DNA of 64,000 nt from Nocardioides alkalitolerans (lineage in GTDB: Bacteria; Actinomycetota; Actinomycetes; Propionibacteriales; Nocardioidaceae): contig CP116227.1 in assembly GCA_038184435.1 (NCBI GenBank), forward strand, positions 992,001-1,056,000, written 5' to 3'. Positions 14,808 to 22,897 of the stretch are shown here, piece by piece. The stretch's first letter is position 1. The number at the start of each line of letters is the position of its first letter. A program made the position numbers and the translations under genes. The notes under the pieces were generated by a model that ran no database searches, had not been told where the DNA came from, and was given only the letters and a program-made list of their open reading frames with translations.

Positions 14808-15713
14808 TCAGTTCACCGGCACGTGCCGGGCCAGGAACTCCAGGTAGTCGCCGACCGCCCGGTCGAACGGGGCGCCGACGTACACGTCGAAGTGACCGAC
14901 CGGGTAGGAGAGCAGCTCGACCCGAGGCGACCGACGGAGCTGGCGCCGCGCCGTACGGGCCGGGGCGACCGTGTCCTCCTCGCAGAGGGCGACCAGCGTC
15001 GGGCAGTGGATGCGGCGGGCGCGGCGACCGGGTCCGTAGAAGAACACGTCGAGCGCGGAGCGGGCGGTCAGGCGGTTGTCGTGGTCGGGCGCCCCGGCGG
15101 AGATGGCCTCGACGCCCGGCACCGCGTCGGCGCTCGTCATGAAGGCGGGCGTGCCGGGCGGCGCCGCGGCCGGCAGATAGGTGGGGCTCGCGCCGCGGCG
15201 TCCGCGCACCCAGTCGCGCAGGGCGCTGGCGGTCACGCGGACGCTCGTGCGGGTGTCGACGGCGAGCGAGGACGCGATGCCGTCGGTGAAGGGGCACTGC
15301 GCCACCGCTGCCGTGACGCGGCGGTCCGTGGCCGCCAGCGTGATCGCGTGACCGCCGCCGAAGCTCGTGCCCCACACGACGACGCGGTCGGGGTCGACCT
15401 CCGGCAGCGTGCGCGCGTGGCTGATCGCCGCGTCCCAGTCGGCGAGCTGACGACGCACCGAGAGCAGCTGGCGGGGCTCGCCCGTGCTGCCGCCGAAGTG
15501 GCGGTAGTCGAACACGAGGCAGGCGTAGCCCGCCGCGGCGAAGCGCTCGGCGTAGGGCGCGAGCCCCATCGTGCGGGTCCCGCCGAGGCCGTGCGCCATG
15601 ACGACGACCGGCGCGGGACCCTGACCGGCGGCCGGCGGGTAGAGCCAGGCGGCGCAGGTCTCGCCCTCGACGGTGAACTCGATGTCGCGTCGGGTCATGG
15701 TCGTCTCCGTCAT
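14808..15713 (-). CDS. Alpha/beta hydrolase (acetyl-xylan esterase / DLH-like peptidase fold)
   Basis: 301 residues. Oxyanion segment VVVMAHGLGGTR, nucleophile elbow GTSFGG (Ser117), acid in LVALCEEDTVA and His in VGHFDVY; the triad is complete. A cap insertion of about 70 residues sits between the nucleophile strand and the acid. The pattern (HGLGGTRTMGLAPYAERFAAAGYACLVFDYRHFG in outline) fits the broad family of uncharacterised actinobacterial hydrolases near dienelactone hydrolase and S15-like peptidases. ATG 15713 is chosen; a second Met at codon 6 is possible. It stands as a single gene. Confidence 0.86.
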   Translation of the reverse strand: MTETTMTRRDIEFTVEGETCAAWLYPPAAGQGPAPVVVMAHGLGGTRTMGLAPYAERFAAAGYACLVFDYRHFGGSTGEPRQLLSVRRQLADWDAAISHARTLPEVDPDRVVVWGTSFGGGHAITLAATDRRVTAAVAQCPFTDGIASSLAVDTRTSVRVTASALRDWVRGRRGASPTYLPAAAPPGTPAFMTSADAVPGVEAISAGAPDHDNRLTARSALDVFFYGPGRRARRIHCPTLVALCEEDTVAPARTARRQLRRSPRVELLSYPVGHFDVYVGAPFDRAVGDYLEFLARHVPVN

Positions 15714-15795
15714 CGCGTCGCCGGGCTGCTATCGACACGAATTCAACAGCTCGCGAGGGGTGCGGTGCACCCCCCGATCGGTCTAGGTTCGCCGG

Positions 15796-16383
15796 GTGGA
15801 CGACCTCAAGGACGTGCTGAAGCGCTACCTCGACCGCGAGCGCCGCGCGCTGCTGTGGAAGCTCGACGGGCTGAGCGAGCGTGACCAGCGTTGGCCGGCC
15901 ACCAGCACCGGCACCAACCTGCTCGGGCTGGTCAAGCACGTCGCGTTCACGCAGGCGGGCTACCTCGGTGACGTCTTCGGGCGGCCCCTGCCGGACAAGC
16001 CCGCCTGGATGGTCGAGGCGGACGCGGACGACTCCGAGGCCAACCTCGACATGTGGGCCTCCTCGGAGGAGACGCCCGAGGAGATCGTCGCGCTCTACGA
16101 GCGGGTCAATGCGCACGCGGACGCCACGATCGCGGCACTCGACCTGGAGACGGTCGGGCACGTGCCGTGGTGGGGCCCGTCCGGGGACACGACCCTGCAG
16201 CGGGTGCTCGTCCACCTCGTCGCAGAGGTCGCCCGGCACGCCGGGCACGCCGACATCCTCCGCGAGACCCTCGACGGCGGCCGGGGTCTCGTCGACGGGA
16301 ACCCCAACCTGCCGGACGAGGACGAGGAGTGGTGGGAGCGGTACGTCGCCCGCCTGCGCACCGTCGCGGAGGCCGCGGGCTGA
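15796..16383 (+). CDS. DinB family protein (DUF664 type)
   Basis: 195 residues from GTG at 15796; TAGGTT at 15784-15789 is 6 nt upstream, so it is probably leaderless. It is a four-helix DinB bundle with the three metal-site positions: His in LVKHVAFTQAGYL and the pair in LVHLVAEVARHAGHADILRE. The WPATSTGTNLLGL segment is typical of DUF664. DinB-fold enzymes in actinobacteria are often thiol (mycothiol or bacillithiol) dependent transferases. No partner gene is adjacent. Confidence 0.9.
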   Translation: MDDLKDVLKRYLDRERRALLWKLDGLSERDQRWPATSTGTNLLGLVKHVAFTQAGYLGDVFGRPLPDKPAWMVEADADDSEANLDMWASSEETPEEIVALYERVNAHADATIAALDLETVGHVPWWGPSGDTTLQRVLVHLVAEVARHAGHADILRETLDGGRGLVDGNPNLPDEDEEWWERYVARLRTVAEAAG

Positions 16384-16479
16384 GCCGACCCCGGCTCGTC
16401 CCCACGGCCCTGCTCCCCGCCCGCAGGGGCTGTGGATGACGCCAGCGGCGCCCGGCGCGATCGGTCCAGACTGGCCGGC

Positions 16480-16908
16480 ATGAGAAGCATCGACGAGACG
16501 TTCATCCGCAGCACCGACGACCTCGCGGCGTTCTGGCGCGACATCCAGGGCGGCCTCGGCTGGAGCGCGCCCCAGCTGTGGGCGGCCCACGTCGCCGCCG
16601 ACGGCTCAGTGAGCCCCGCGCTCCTGCAGGTGTACGACGAGGAGCACGCCGCCGCGCCGCCGCCCGAGCTGCTCGACGGTTTCGTGCAGCTGCACGCCGA
16701 GGTGTTGTCGACCGCCTTCCCCGGCGGGTCGTTGGCGGTGCTGAAGGCGCGTCCGGGCGGGCCGTCGTTCACGCCGGCCGACCGGGCCTGGTGCCAGGGG
16801 TTGCAGCGGGCGCTGCTCGACGCGCCGTTCGCGTCGTACCCGGTGTTCTTCGCCAGCGACGCCGGCGTCGGGATCGTGCCGCCGGACGAGCTGCTGGTGG
16901 CAGCCTGA
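16480..16908 (+). CDS. Conserved hypothetical protein
   Basis: 142 residues from ATG at 16480, 7 nt after the -10-like CAGACT (16467-16472), so a leaderless start is likely. I do not recognise the family. It is soluble, acidic-neutral, with an N-terminal part rich in aromatic residues (FWRDIQGGLGWSAPQLW) and a C-terminal strand pattern (YPVFFASDAGVGIVPPDELL). No catalytic motif is visible. It is convergent with the Mug-like gene, the two stops being 3 bp apart. Codon use matches the neighbours. Confidence 0.65.
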   Translation: MRSIDETFIRSTDDLAAFWRDIQGGLGWSAPQLWAAHVAADGSVSPALLQVYDEEHAAAPPPELLDGFVQLHAEVLSTAFPGGSLAVLKARPGGPSFTPADRAWCQGLQRALLDAPFASYPVFFASDAGVGIVPPDELLVAA

Positions 16909-16911
16909 GCC

Positions 16912-17448
16912 TCAGCCGGGCGGCTCCAGCTCAGCGAGCACGTCGGCGACCTCGACCGCCGGGGCGAACGGACCGGGCATGCGGAACACCCGGGTGCCGC
17001 CGGGCAGCTCCGCGTCCTGGTAGCCGGGGCGCCCCTCACGGCCGAGCAGCGCCTTCACCGGGAGGCGGGTGAGGCAGACGACGAGGGGCACGGCCCGCCT
17101 CGCGAGCTCGTCCACCAGCACCTCGCGACCGTGGGCGACCTCGTCGGGCGTGACGGCGGCGCCGCTCGCCGGCCGGCGCACGACGTTGGCGAACCCGACC
17201 CCGGCGGCCAGGGCGCCCGGCTCGAAGAAGGTCCCGCCGGTGGGGGCCGGGAAGAGGCCCGTCGACGCGAGCCGGCGCAGCTGGCGCTGCCCCACCTGGC
17301 CCTGGAAGTAGTGCCCCGCCTCGACGCTGCACGGCACGGGGTGCAGTCCCACGACCATCGCCCGCGGTCGGTCCGGCCAGAGGTCGGCGAGCGTGAGCAC
17401 GGAGGTGCCGCGCCAGTCGACGGTGGTGCGGTGGTCGTCGGCGCCCAT
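16912..17448 (-). CDS. Mug/TDG-like uracil-DNA glycosylase family protein
   Basis: 178 residues from ATG at 17448 (GACACT, 6 nt upstream, suggests a leaderless mRNA). The N-terminal strand and loop MVVGLHPVPCSVEAGHYFQG align with motif 1 of Mug/TDG (GINPG...GHxFxGPGN), and GVGFANVVRRPA matches the next conserved segment. Mug-type enzymes remove U or T mispaired with G. In motif 1 the usual Asn that activates water is replaced by His36, so activity may be changed. The C-terminal end is Pro-rich and short. Family call is good; catalytic competence is uncertain. Confidence 0.75.
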   Translation of the reverse strand: MGADDHRTTVDWRGTSVLTLADLWPDRPRAMVVGLHPVPCSVEAGHYFQGQVGQRQLRRLASTGLFPAPTGGTFFEPGALAAGVGFANVVRRPASGAAVTPDEVAHGREVLVDELARRAVPLVVCLTRLPVKALLGREGRPGYQDAELPGGTRVFRMPGPFAPAVEVADVLAELEPPG

Positions 17449-17543
17449 GGGACCAGTGTCGAGCCTGGCCCAACTCCGCTCGCCTGCTTGGGTGTGCGAC
17501 CTACCGTGGAGCCGGGCCGCCGGATGCCCGGGAGGACGGACAC

Positions 17544-18167
17544 GTGGACTCGCTCCTGGACCTCGCCCGGTCGCTGCTCGGATCGCCGTGGCTCTACGCC
17601 GCCGTGCTGGCCCTGGTCGTCGTCGACTGCTTCGTCCCGGCGGTGCCGAGCGACGAGGTGATCATCGCCGTCGGTGCGCTGGCCGTGACCGCCGACCATC
17701 CCTGGGTGCTGCTCGGGCTGTTCGCGGCCGCGACCGCCGGCGCCCTCGCCGGCGACAGCACCGGCTTCCTCATCGGGAGCCGTCTCCCGCGCGAACGTCT
17801 GCGCCGTCGCCGATGGCTCGTGCGGTTCCTCGACGCCGCCGACCGCCAGCTCGAGCGACGCGGTGCGCGGATCGTCGTGTCAGCGCGGTTCGTGCCGGTC
17901 GTGCGGATCGGCGTCAACCTCGTCGCGGGCGGCACGCTGCGCTACCGGGACTGGGTCCCGATGGCCGCGCTCGCCTGCCTGCTGTGGGCGTCGTTCACCG
18001 TCCTGATCGGCGGCGTCGCGGGCTTCGGCCTCAGCGACCAGCCCGTGCTCGCGATGCTGCTGGGGATGGCGATCGGGGTGACCGCGGGCTTCGTCCTCGA
18101 CCGCGCCCTCACCGCCCGCGCCCGCCGCCGCGACGCCCCCGCCCTGGACGAGGTGCCGGGGGTCTGA
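17544..18167 (+). CDS. DedA family membrane protein
   Basis: 207 residues from GTG at 17544 with Shine-Dalgarno GGGAGG 8 nt upstream. The DedA/SNARE-associated pattern is clear: a re-entrant segment DCFVPAVPSDEVIIAVG, the central GDSTGFLIGSRLP, and RFVPVVRIGVNLVAGGTLRYRDW, followed by two C-terminal helices and a basic tail. DedA proteins act in the membrane in polyprenyl-phosphate or phospholipid flipping and proton-motive-force homeostasis. The stop codon is immediately followed by the 31-bp repeat element at 18168. Confidence 0.9.
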   Translation: MDSLLDLARSLLGSPWLYAAVLALVVVDCFVPAVPSDEVIIAVGALAVTADHPWVLLGLFAAATAGALAGDSTGFLIGSRLPRERLRRRRWLVRFLDAADRQLERRGARIVVSARFVPVVRIGVNLVAGGTLRYRDWVPMAALACLLWASFTVLIGGVAGFGLSDQPVLAMLLGMAIGVTAGFVLDRALTARARRRDAPALDEVPGV

Positions 18168-18212
18168 GCGTCGAGTTGGGTTGTACGGCGCGGCAGGTGC
18201 GTCGAGTTGGGT
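18168..18212 (+). repeat. 31-bp tandem repeat, left cluster (1.4 copies)
   Basis: GCGTCGAGTTGGG starts at 18168 and again at 18199, a 31-bp period; the rest of the unit is TTGTACGGCGCGGCAGGT. The cluster begins directly after the DedA stop codon. The inverse-oriented partner cluster is at 18683-18758. Confidence 0.8.
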
Positions 18213-18241
18213 GAAACAGCCGTGCTCGTGGCACTGAACCA

Positions 18242-18263
18242 GCGCTAGGGCCAGCGGTAGCGC
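18242..18263 (-). terminator. Hairpin after the small SRPBCC gene
   Basis: GCGCTA (18242-18247) and TAGCGC (18258-18263) form a 6-bp stem with a 10-nt loop, just beyond the stop of the gene at 18271. Confidence 0.35.
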
Positions 18264-18270
18264 GTCCTGC

Positions 18271-18627
18271 TCACGCGTCGTACGACTCCCGGAGGCTCGC
18301 CCACAGCAGCACGTTGATCCGCCGCCGCAGGTGGCGGAGCGTCGGGTCGTCCGGCAGCGGCAACGGGCTCAGGTGGGTGAAGACGAGGCGGGTCTCGTTC
18401 TCGTGCGGCAGCACGGCGAAGTGGATCTCGTCGTCGGGTCGGCTCGGCCACAGCGACGACCAGACGATGCGCTCGGGCGGCTCGGCGACGAGCACCCGCG
18501 GGTCCACCTCGTCGGGCTCGAGGAACAACCACGGTCGCGCGCCCGGGCGTCGCGGCTCGGTCAACGACTCGAAGACGACGTGCGGCGGGGGCGGCAGCTT
18601 CTTCGCCCGGTGCGCGAGCTCGATCAT
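18271..18627 (-). CDS. SRPBCC domain protein, small
   Basis: 118 residues from ATG at 18627; TAGCCT (complement of 18634-18639) lies 6 nt upstream, indicating a leaderless start. The sequence has the SRPBCC/AHSA1 pattern: PPHVVFESLTEP, PERIVWSSLWPSRPDDEIHFAVLPHENETRLVFTHLSP in outline, ending in a C-terminal helix (RRINVLLWASLRESYD). It probably binds a hydrophobic ligand. It is the only gene between two inverted clusters of a 31-bp repeat and faces neither neighbour as an operon partner. Confidence 0.8.
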   Translation of the reverse strand: MIELAHRAKKLPPPPHVVFESLTEPRRPGARPWLFLEPDEVDPRVLVAEPPERIVWSSLWPSRPDDEIHFAVLPHENETRLVFTHLSPLPLPDDPTLRHLRRRINVLLWASLRESYDA

Positions 18628-18682
18628 CGCCGCAGGCTAGGGCCCGCGACGCGGTCCCGCACCCGGGTTTGTGCGCAGAAGT

Positions 18683-18758
18683 CCCAACTCGGCGCGTCTG
18701 CCGCGCCGTACGACCCAACTCGACGCGTCTGCCGCGCCGTACAACCCAACTCGACGCG
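18683..18758 (-). repeat. 31-bp tandem repeat, right cluster (2.4 copies, inverted relative to left)
   Basis: CCCAACTCG begins at 18683, 18714 and 18745, an exact 31-bp period. Read on the minus strand the unit is the same as at 18168 (GTCGAGTTGGGT, then GTACGGCGCGGCAGAC). On that strand the cluster follows directly after the stop codon of the gene at 18762, just as the left cluster follows the DedA stop. Confidence 0.8.
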
Positions 18759-18761
18759 CGC

Positions 18762-19376
18762 TCAGACCAGGTTGCGCAGGCGGTCGAGCAGCTCGTCGCG
18801 GACGGCCTGCATGACGGCGGGTTCGACCTCGTCGCGCAGCGCGTCGGCGTCGTCGAGGTCCGACAGGATCGCGCGCACGTCGAGCTCGTCGATGGCGCGC
18901 GTGAGCACGTCCTCCGTCGGGAGGGCGTCGTCGATGACGGAGTCGGGCAGCGCGCGGATGCCCGCCGCGAGGAACCGGTTGATGTCGGCCCCGTCGAGCG
19001 CCTCGTCCACGAGCGACGACGAGGGCGGCAGGAGGTCCTCGTCCGCCAGCTCGCCGACCGCCGACCGCAGGCCGTCGCGGAGCGCGTCGACCTGGGCGTC
19101 GGTGGGCTCGTCCTGCTGGGCCAGCTCGAGCGTGAGGGCCTCGCGGCTGACGCCGAGGGTGCAGGCCGCGTCGTCGACGCCACGCAGCACCAGCTGCTCC
19201 GTCAAGCCCTCGATGCCGTCGGCCCGCGACGGCGTCGCCGCACGGTCCGCGCAGGCGTCGGCCGGCGCCAGCGGTCGGAAGTCCCCGCCCCCGGCGGCGA
19301 CCTGCACGCCCGCGACACCCAGCACGAGGGCGAGCGCGACGGCGGGCAGTGCAGCGAAGCGCACGGCGGCGTTCAT
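18762..19376 (-). CDS. Secreted hypothetical protein coupled to MFS transporter
   Basis: 204 residues from ATG at 19376, overlapping the MFS stop by 4 bp. The first 28 residues form a Sec signal peptide (AALPAVALALVLGVAGVQVAAGG) without a lipobox Cys. The mature part is acidic and helical, with two Cys (DACADR, AACTLG) that may form a disulfide, and Asp/Leu-rich segments (DGLRSAVGELADEDLL, DELDVRAILSDLDDADAL). I do not recognise the family. The coupling to the transporter suggests a periplasmic or surface accessory role. Confidence 0.72.
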   Translation of the reverse strand: MNAAVRFAALPAVALALVLGVAGVQVAAGGGDFRPLAPADACADRAATPSRADGIEGLTEQLVLRGVDDAACTLGVSREALTLELAQQDEPTDAQVDALRDGLRSAVGELADEDLLPPSSSLVDEALDGADINRFLAAGIRALPDSVIDDALPTEDVLTRAIDELDVRAILSDLDDADALRDEVEPAVMQAVRDELLDRLRNLV

Positions 19377-20800
19377 CGCGCGACCTCCGCTCCCGGAAGG
19401 TCCGGCAGGCCCGACGGAGGCGGTGTCCGTGGCCGGTCCCGCACCGTCCGCACCACCGACCCCACGCCCACCGTCACCATCGCTGCCAGCGCCAGCCCGG
19501 CGCCCACGAGGTAGGAGTCGCGGAAGGCCAACGACACCGCCCGGTCGAGCTGGTCGTCGAGTTCGCGCTCGAGGTCGTCCACCGCCGCGCGGTCCTCGGG
19601 AGCCACGTCGAGCGACGCGAACGCCCCGCTCAGCTCCGGCACCTGGCCCCGCTGCCCGGTGAGCTCGGCCCCGAGCGCCCGGGCGAGCGCGATCTTGTCG
19701 TCCGGCTGCAGCGGTGCGTCGATCACGAGGGACGCGATGGCCTCGGTCGCCGGCTCCTCCGCGTCGAGCAGGTCGGCGGTGAAGACGGGCGTGAGGATCG
19801 CCAGGCCGACCACGACGCCGAGGTGGCGCGAGCTGATCGTCCAGGCGGCGTGCCGCGCGCGGGGCCGCCGCCCCTCCATGGCCCGGTAGGTCAGCTGGTC
19901 GACGCTCAGCCCCAGACCGAGGCCGACGAGCGCCTGCGGCGCCACGGTCCAGATGAGGTCGGCCGAGGGCGGCAGGGCGAGCCCGACGAGCCCACCGGCC
20001 ACCAGCAGGCACCCGACCGCCACCTCCACGTCGGGGGGCGGCTGCAACCACCGCGCCAAGGGCTGGGCGACCAGCGCCGCCACGGGGATCACCGACACGG
20101 TCAGCGCGGCCATGGCCGGGGAGTGCCGCCATCCCTCCACCAGCAGCAGCACGAGGAGGAACAGCGCCGCCGTCAGTGCCGCGGAGAGCAGGCCGAGCGT
20201 CACGTTGTGGCCCACGACCGGCCGGTGTGCCACGTCCGGCTCCTCCACGGGGCCGTCTCCCGGCACCGGCTCGCGTACCAGGAGGGCGGCGGGCACGGCC
20301 AGCGCGGCGAAGGGCACCTGCGCGATGAAGATCGCCTGCCACGAGATGGCCTCGGTGAGGAGGCCGCCGGCGACCGGGCCCGCCGCCGTACCCACCACGC
20401 CCGCCGTCACCCACGCTGCCACCCCGCGTCGCTCGCCCATCCGCGCCACGAGCAGCTCGAGCGCCCCGACGAGGGCGAAGGCCCCGCCCAGGGCCTGGAC
20501 GCAGCGCGCGGCGATGAGCACCTCGATGGTGGGTGCGGCGGCGCACCACGCCGAGGCTCCGGCGAAGACCGCGATGCCGATCGCCGCCAGCGCACGGGGG
20601 TGGGCGCGGATGCGCCGCAGCGCAGCCGGTACGGCGAGGGCGCCGAGCACCAGGTTGTAGGAAATGAGGACCCACGCCACCTGGGCCACCGAGGCGTCGA
20701 GCTCCTGGAGCATCTCGGGCAGCGCCAGGGTGACGATGGCCGAGTCGGCCAGCACGAGACCGACCGTGACGGTCAGGAGCAGGCCCACGAGTCGGTGCAC
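19373..20800 (-). CDS. MFS transporter, DHA2-like drug/proton antiporter
   Basis: 475 residues from GTG at 20800. The N-terminus LVGLLLTVTVGLVLADSAIVTLALPEM is the DHA2 signature (helix 1 with Asp and the LALPxI motif), and VAQVAWVLISYNLVLGALAVPAA is helix 2 with motif A. GVVGTAAGPVAGGLLTEAISWQAIFIAQVP is antiporter motif C. A large loop of about 80 residues precedes the last helix. It is expected to export drugs or metabolites. It forms an operon with the secreted protein downstream. Confidence 0.9.
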   Translation of the reverse strand: MHRLVGLLLTVTVGLVLADSAIVTLALPEMLQELDASVAQVAWVLISYNLVLGALAVPAALRRIRAHPRALAAIGIAVFAGASAWCAAAPTIEVLIAARCVQALGGAFALVGALELLVARMGERRGVAAWVTAGVVGTAAGPVAGGLLTEAISWQAIFIAQVPFAALAVPAALLVREPVPGDGPVEEPDVAHRPVVGHNVTLGLLSAALTAALFLLVLLLVEGWRHSPAMAALTVSVIPVAALVAQPLARWLQPPPDVEVAVGCLLVAGGLVGLALPPSADLIWTVAPQALVGLGLGLSVDQLTYRAMEGRRPRARHAAWTISSRHLGVVVGLAILTPVFTADLLDAEEPATEAIASLVIDAPLQPDDKIALARALGAELTGQRGQVPELSGAFASLDVAPEDRAAVDDLERELDDQLDRAVSLAFRDSYLVGAGLALAAMVTVGVGSVVRTVRDRPRTPPPSGLPDLPGAEVAR

Positions 20801-20848
20801 CTCGACATGGTGGCACCCCGATCATCGCTCGGGCGGGAGCGACGCGGC

Positions 20849-21316
20849 TCAGTGGAAGTGGCGGGCCAGTCGGCGGTGCCGGTGGCGGAAGAAGGCGAGC
20901 ACCACGACGCGCAGCACCGGCCCGATCGGACGGAGGGGCAGGCGGGGCGCGAGGGTGACCTGGTCGAGAACGACCGTGCCCGCGCCGTCGGCCTCGACCG
21001 TGCGGTCGTGGACCCACCGCCGCATGCTGAGCATCGACGACTCCTCGCGGAACCGGCGCCCGGGCTCGAGCTCCACGACCACGAGGTCGTCGAAGTCGAA
21101 CGGCACGACGCCGCCGAGCCGCAGCCAGGCCCGTCCGACCGGCTGGCCGACGACGAGCGCGTCGATGCTGTCGACGGTCGATCCGCGCGGCAGCGCCATC
21201 GTCATCCAGGGACGCATCTCGTCGTTGATGCCCTCCGGGGTGACGACCCGCGCCCACACCTCGCCCGGCGGTGCGGCCACGACGCTCCGCACCTCGACCT
21301 GCCACTCCCGACGCAC
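20849..21316 (-). CDS. SRPBCC family protein (polyketide cyclase/dehydrase-like)
   Basis: 155 residues if GTG at 21316 is used, which has a strong Shine-Dalgarno (GGAGG, 7 nt upstream); an in-frame GTG at 21352, 3 bp after the ligase stop, would add 12 residues. The domain begins REWQVEVRSVVAAPPGEVWARVV, continues with GRAWLRLGGVVPFDFDDLVVVELEPGRRF in outline, and ends in a basic tail (FFRHRHRRLARHF). SRPBCC proteins bind lipophilic molecules. It is the last gene of the cluster DUF5938-ligase-SRPBCC. Confidence 0.85.
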   Translation of the reverse strand: MRREWQVEVRSVVAAPPGEVWARVVTPEGINDEMRPWMTMALPRGSTVDSIDALVVGQPVGRAWLRLGGVVPFDFDDLVVVELEPGRRFREESSMLSMRRWVHDRTVEADGAGTVVLDQVTLAPRLPLRPIGPVLRVVVLAFFRHRHRRLARHFH

Positions 21317-21355
21317 CCCTGCATCCTCCGGGACGAGCGGCACCGCCGTCACGCT

Positions 21356-22897
21356 CTACGACACGAGTCGCGCCTTGATGTCCGCCTTCAGCACTTTCCC
21401 GACCTTCGACCGGGGCAGGTCGGGCCAGACCTCGACCTGCTTCGGCGCCTTGACGCTCCCGAGGCGCTCCTTGACGAGCCGTTGGAGCTCGCCGGCCTCG
21501 AGCGAGGCGCCGGGCCGCAGCTGCACCACGGCCGTCACGCGCTCGCCCCACTTCTCGTCGGGCAGGCCGACCACGGCGCAGTCCGCCACGGCGGGATGAG
21601 CCATGACCGCCTGCTCGACCTCAGTCGAGTACACGTTGAACCCGCCCGTGATCACCATGTCCTTCGCCCGGTCGACGATGAACAGGTAGCCGTTGTCGTC
21701 GAGGTAACCGACGTCGCCCGTGTGGTGCCAGCCGTGCGCGGACGCCTCGGCGGTCGCCTCCGGGTTCCGGTGGTAGCCCCGCATGACGAGCGAGCCCCGC
21801 ACGACGATCTCGCCGCGCTCGCCCCGCGGCAGCAGCGTGCCGTCCTCGGCCATGATCGCGACGGTCGTCAGCGCCGACGGTCGCCCGGCCGAGCCGAGCC
21901 GCTCTCGTGCGACCTCGCCGGACGGCAGGAAGTGGTCGGTCGGCGCCATCGTCGAGACCATCATCGGCGCCTCCGTCTGCCCGAACAGCTGCGCCATGAC
22001 CGGCCCGATCCGCGTGAGCGCCTCCTCCAGGCGGCTGGTCGACATGGGCGCCGCGCCGTACCAGAAGCACCGCAGGCTCGACAGGTCCCGCGCGTCGAGG
22101 CTCGGGTGGTCGAGCACCATGTAGATCAGCGTCGGCGGCAGGAAGGTGTGGGTCACCGCGTGCTGCTCGACGCGGTCGAGGAACCCACCGACGTCGGGGC
22201 TGCGCATGACGACGATCGACCCGCCGCGGCACAGCACGGGGAAGCAGAGGACCCCGGCGGCGTGGGTGAGCGGGGCGAGGGCGAGGTACGTCGGCGGTCG
22301 GTCCTCCGGCCACGGATAGCTCATGAGGGTGATCGCCGTCATGGTCTCCAGGTTGGTGCCCGTCAGCTCGACGCCCTTGGGGCGGCCCGTCGTGCCACCC
22401 GTTCCGACGATCATCGCCAGGTCGTCGCGCGCCGGCCGGTCGACGACCTCGGTGACCGTCTCGCCCGACGCCAGGAACTCCTCCCACCCCAACGCCCACG
22501 GCAGGTCGGCGTCGAGGCAGACGAGCGTCCGCAGGTCGGGGAGGTCGCCCCGGATCGCGTCGACGAGCGGCGCGAACGCAGCCTGGAAGACGAGCACCGA
22601 GCAGCCGTAGAGCGCCAGCAGCTCCTGGTTCTCCGCCGCCTCGTTGCGCGGGTTGACCGGGCACCAGACGGCCCCGGCGCGGCTGATGCCGAACACGCAG
22701 GTGAAGGCCGTCGGGTCGTTGGCCGACAGCACCGCGACGCTGTCGCCCGGCTCCACCCCGCCCGCCACCAGGGCGGCGGCGATGCGGCCGGTGAGGGCCT
22801 GCACGTCGGCGTACGTCGCGGTGACGCCGTCGCACTCGAGGCAGGGGGCGTCGCGGTCGAGCGACGCCCCCTTGTCGAGGAAGTCGACCAGCCGCAT
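21356..22897 (-). CDS. AMP-dependent acyl-CoA synthetase / ligase
   Basis: 513 residues. ANL superfamily motifs are complete: P-loop MIVGTGGTTGRPKGVELTG, the FGQTEAP adenine motif, HTGDVGYLDDNGY, DRAKDMVITGGFNVYS and the C-terminal catalytic Lys region (SVKAPKQVEVWPDLPRSKVGKVLK in outline). It activates a carboxylic acid as acyl-AMP and transfers it to CoA. The start ATG overlaps the upstream stop (TGATG). The neighbouring DUF5938 and SDR genes suggest that it activates an intermediate of a dedicated catabolic route rather than general fatty acids. Confidence 0.92.
   Translation of the reverse strand: MRLVDFLDKGASLDRDAPCLECDGVTATYADVQALTGRIAAALVAGGVEPGDSVAVLSANDPTAFTCVFGISRAGAVWCPVNPRNEAAENQELLALYGCSVLVFQAAFAPLVDAIRGDLPDLRTLVCLDADLPWALGWEEFLASGETVTEVVDRPARDDLAMIVGTGGTTGRPKGVELTGTNLETMTAITLMSYPWPEDRPPTYLALAPLTHAAGVLCFPVLCRGGSIVVMRSPDVGGFLDRVEQHAVTHTFLPPTLIYMVLDHPSLDARDLSSLRCFWYGAAPMSTSRLEEALTRIGPVMAQLFGQTEAPMMVSTMAPTDHFLPSGEVARERLGSAGRPSALTTVAIMAEDGTLLPRGERGEIVVRGSLVMRGYHRNPEATAEASAHGWHHTGDVGYLDDNGYLFIVDRAKDMVITGGFNVYSTEVEQAVMAHPAVADCAVVGLPDEKWGERVTAVVQLRPGASLEAGELQRLVKERLGSVKAPKQVEVWPDLPRSKVGKVLKADIKARLVS

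Noticed and set aside
18168..18758. 31-bp repeats as a CRISPR array
   Set aside because: Units are directly adjacent without unique spacers, only 1.4 and 2.4 copies exist, and no cas genes are present.
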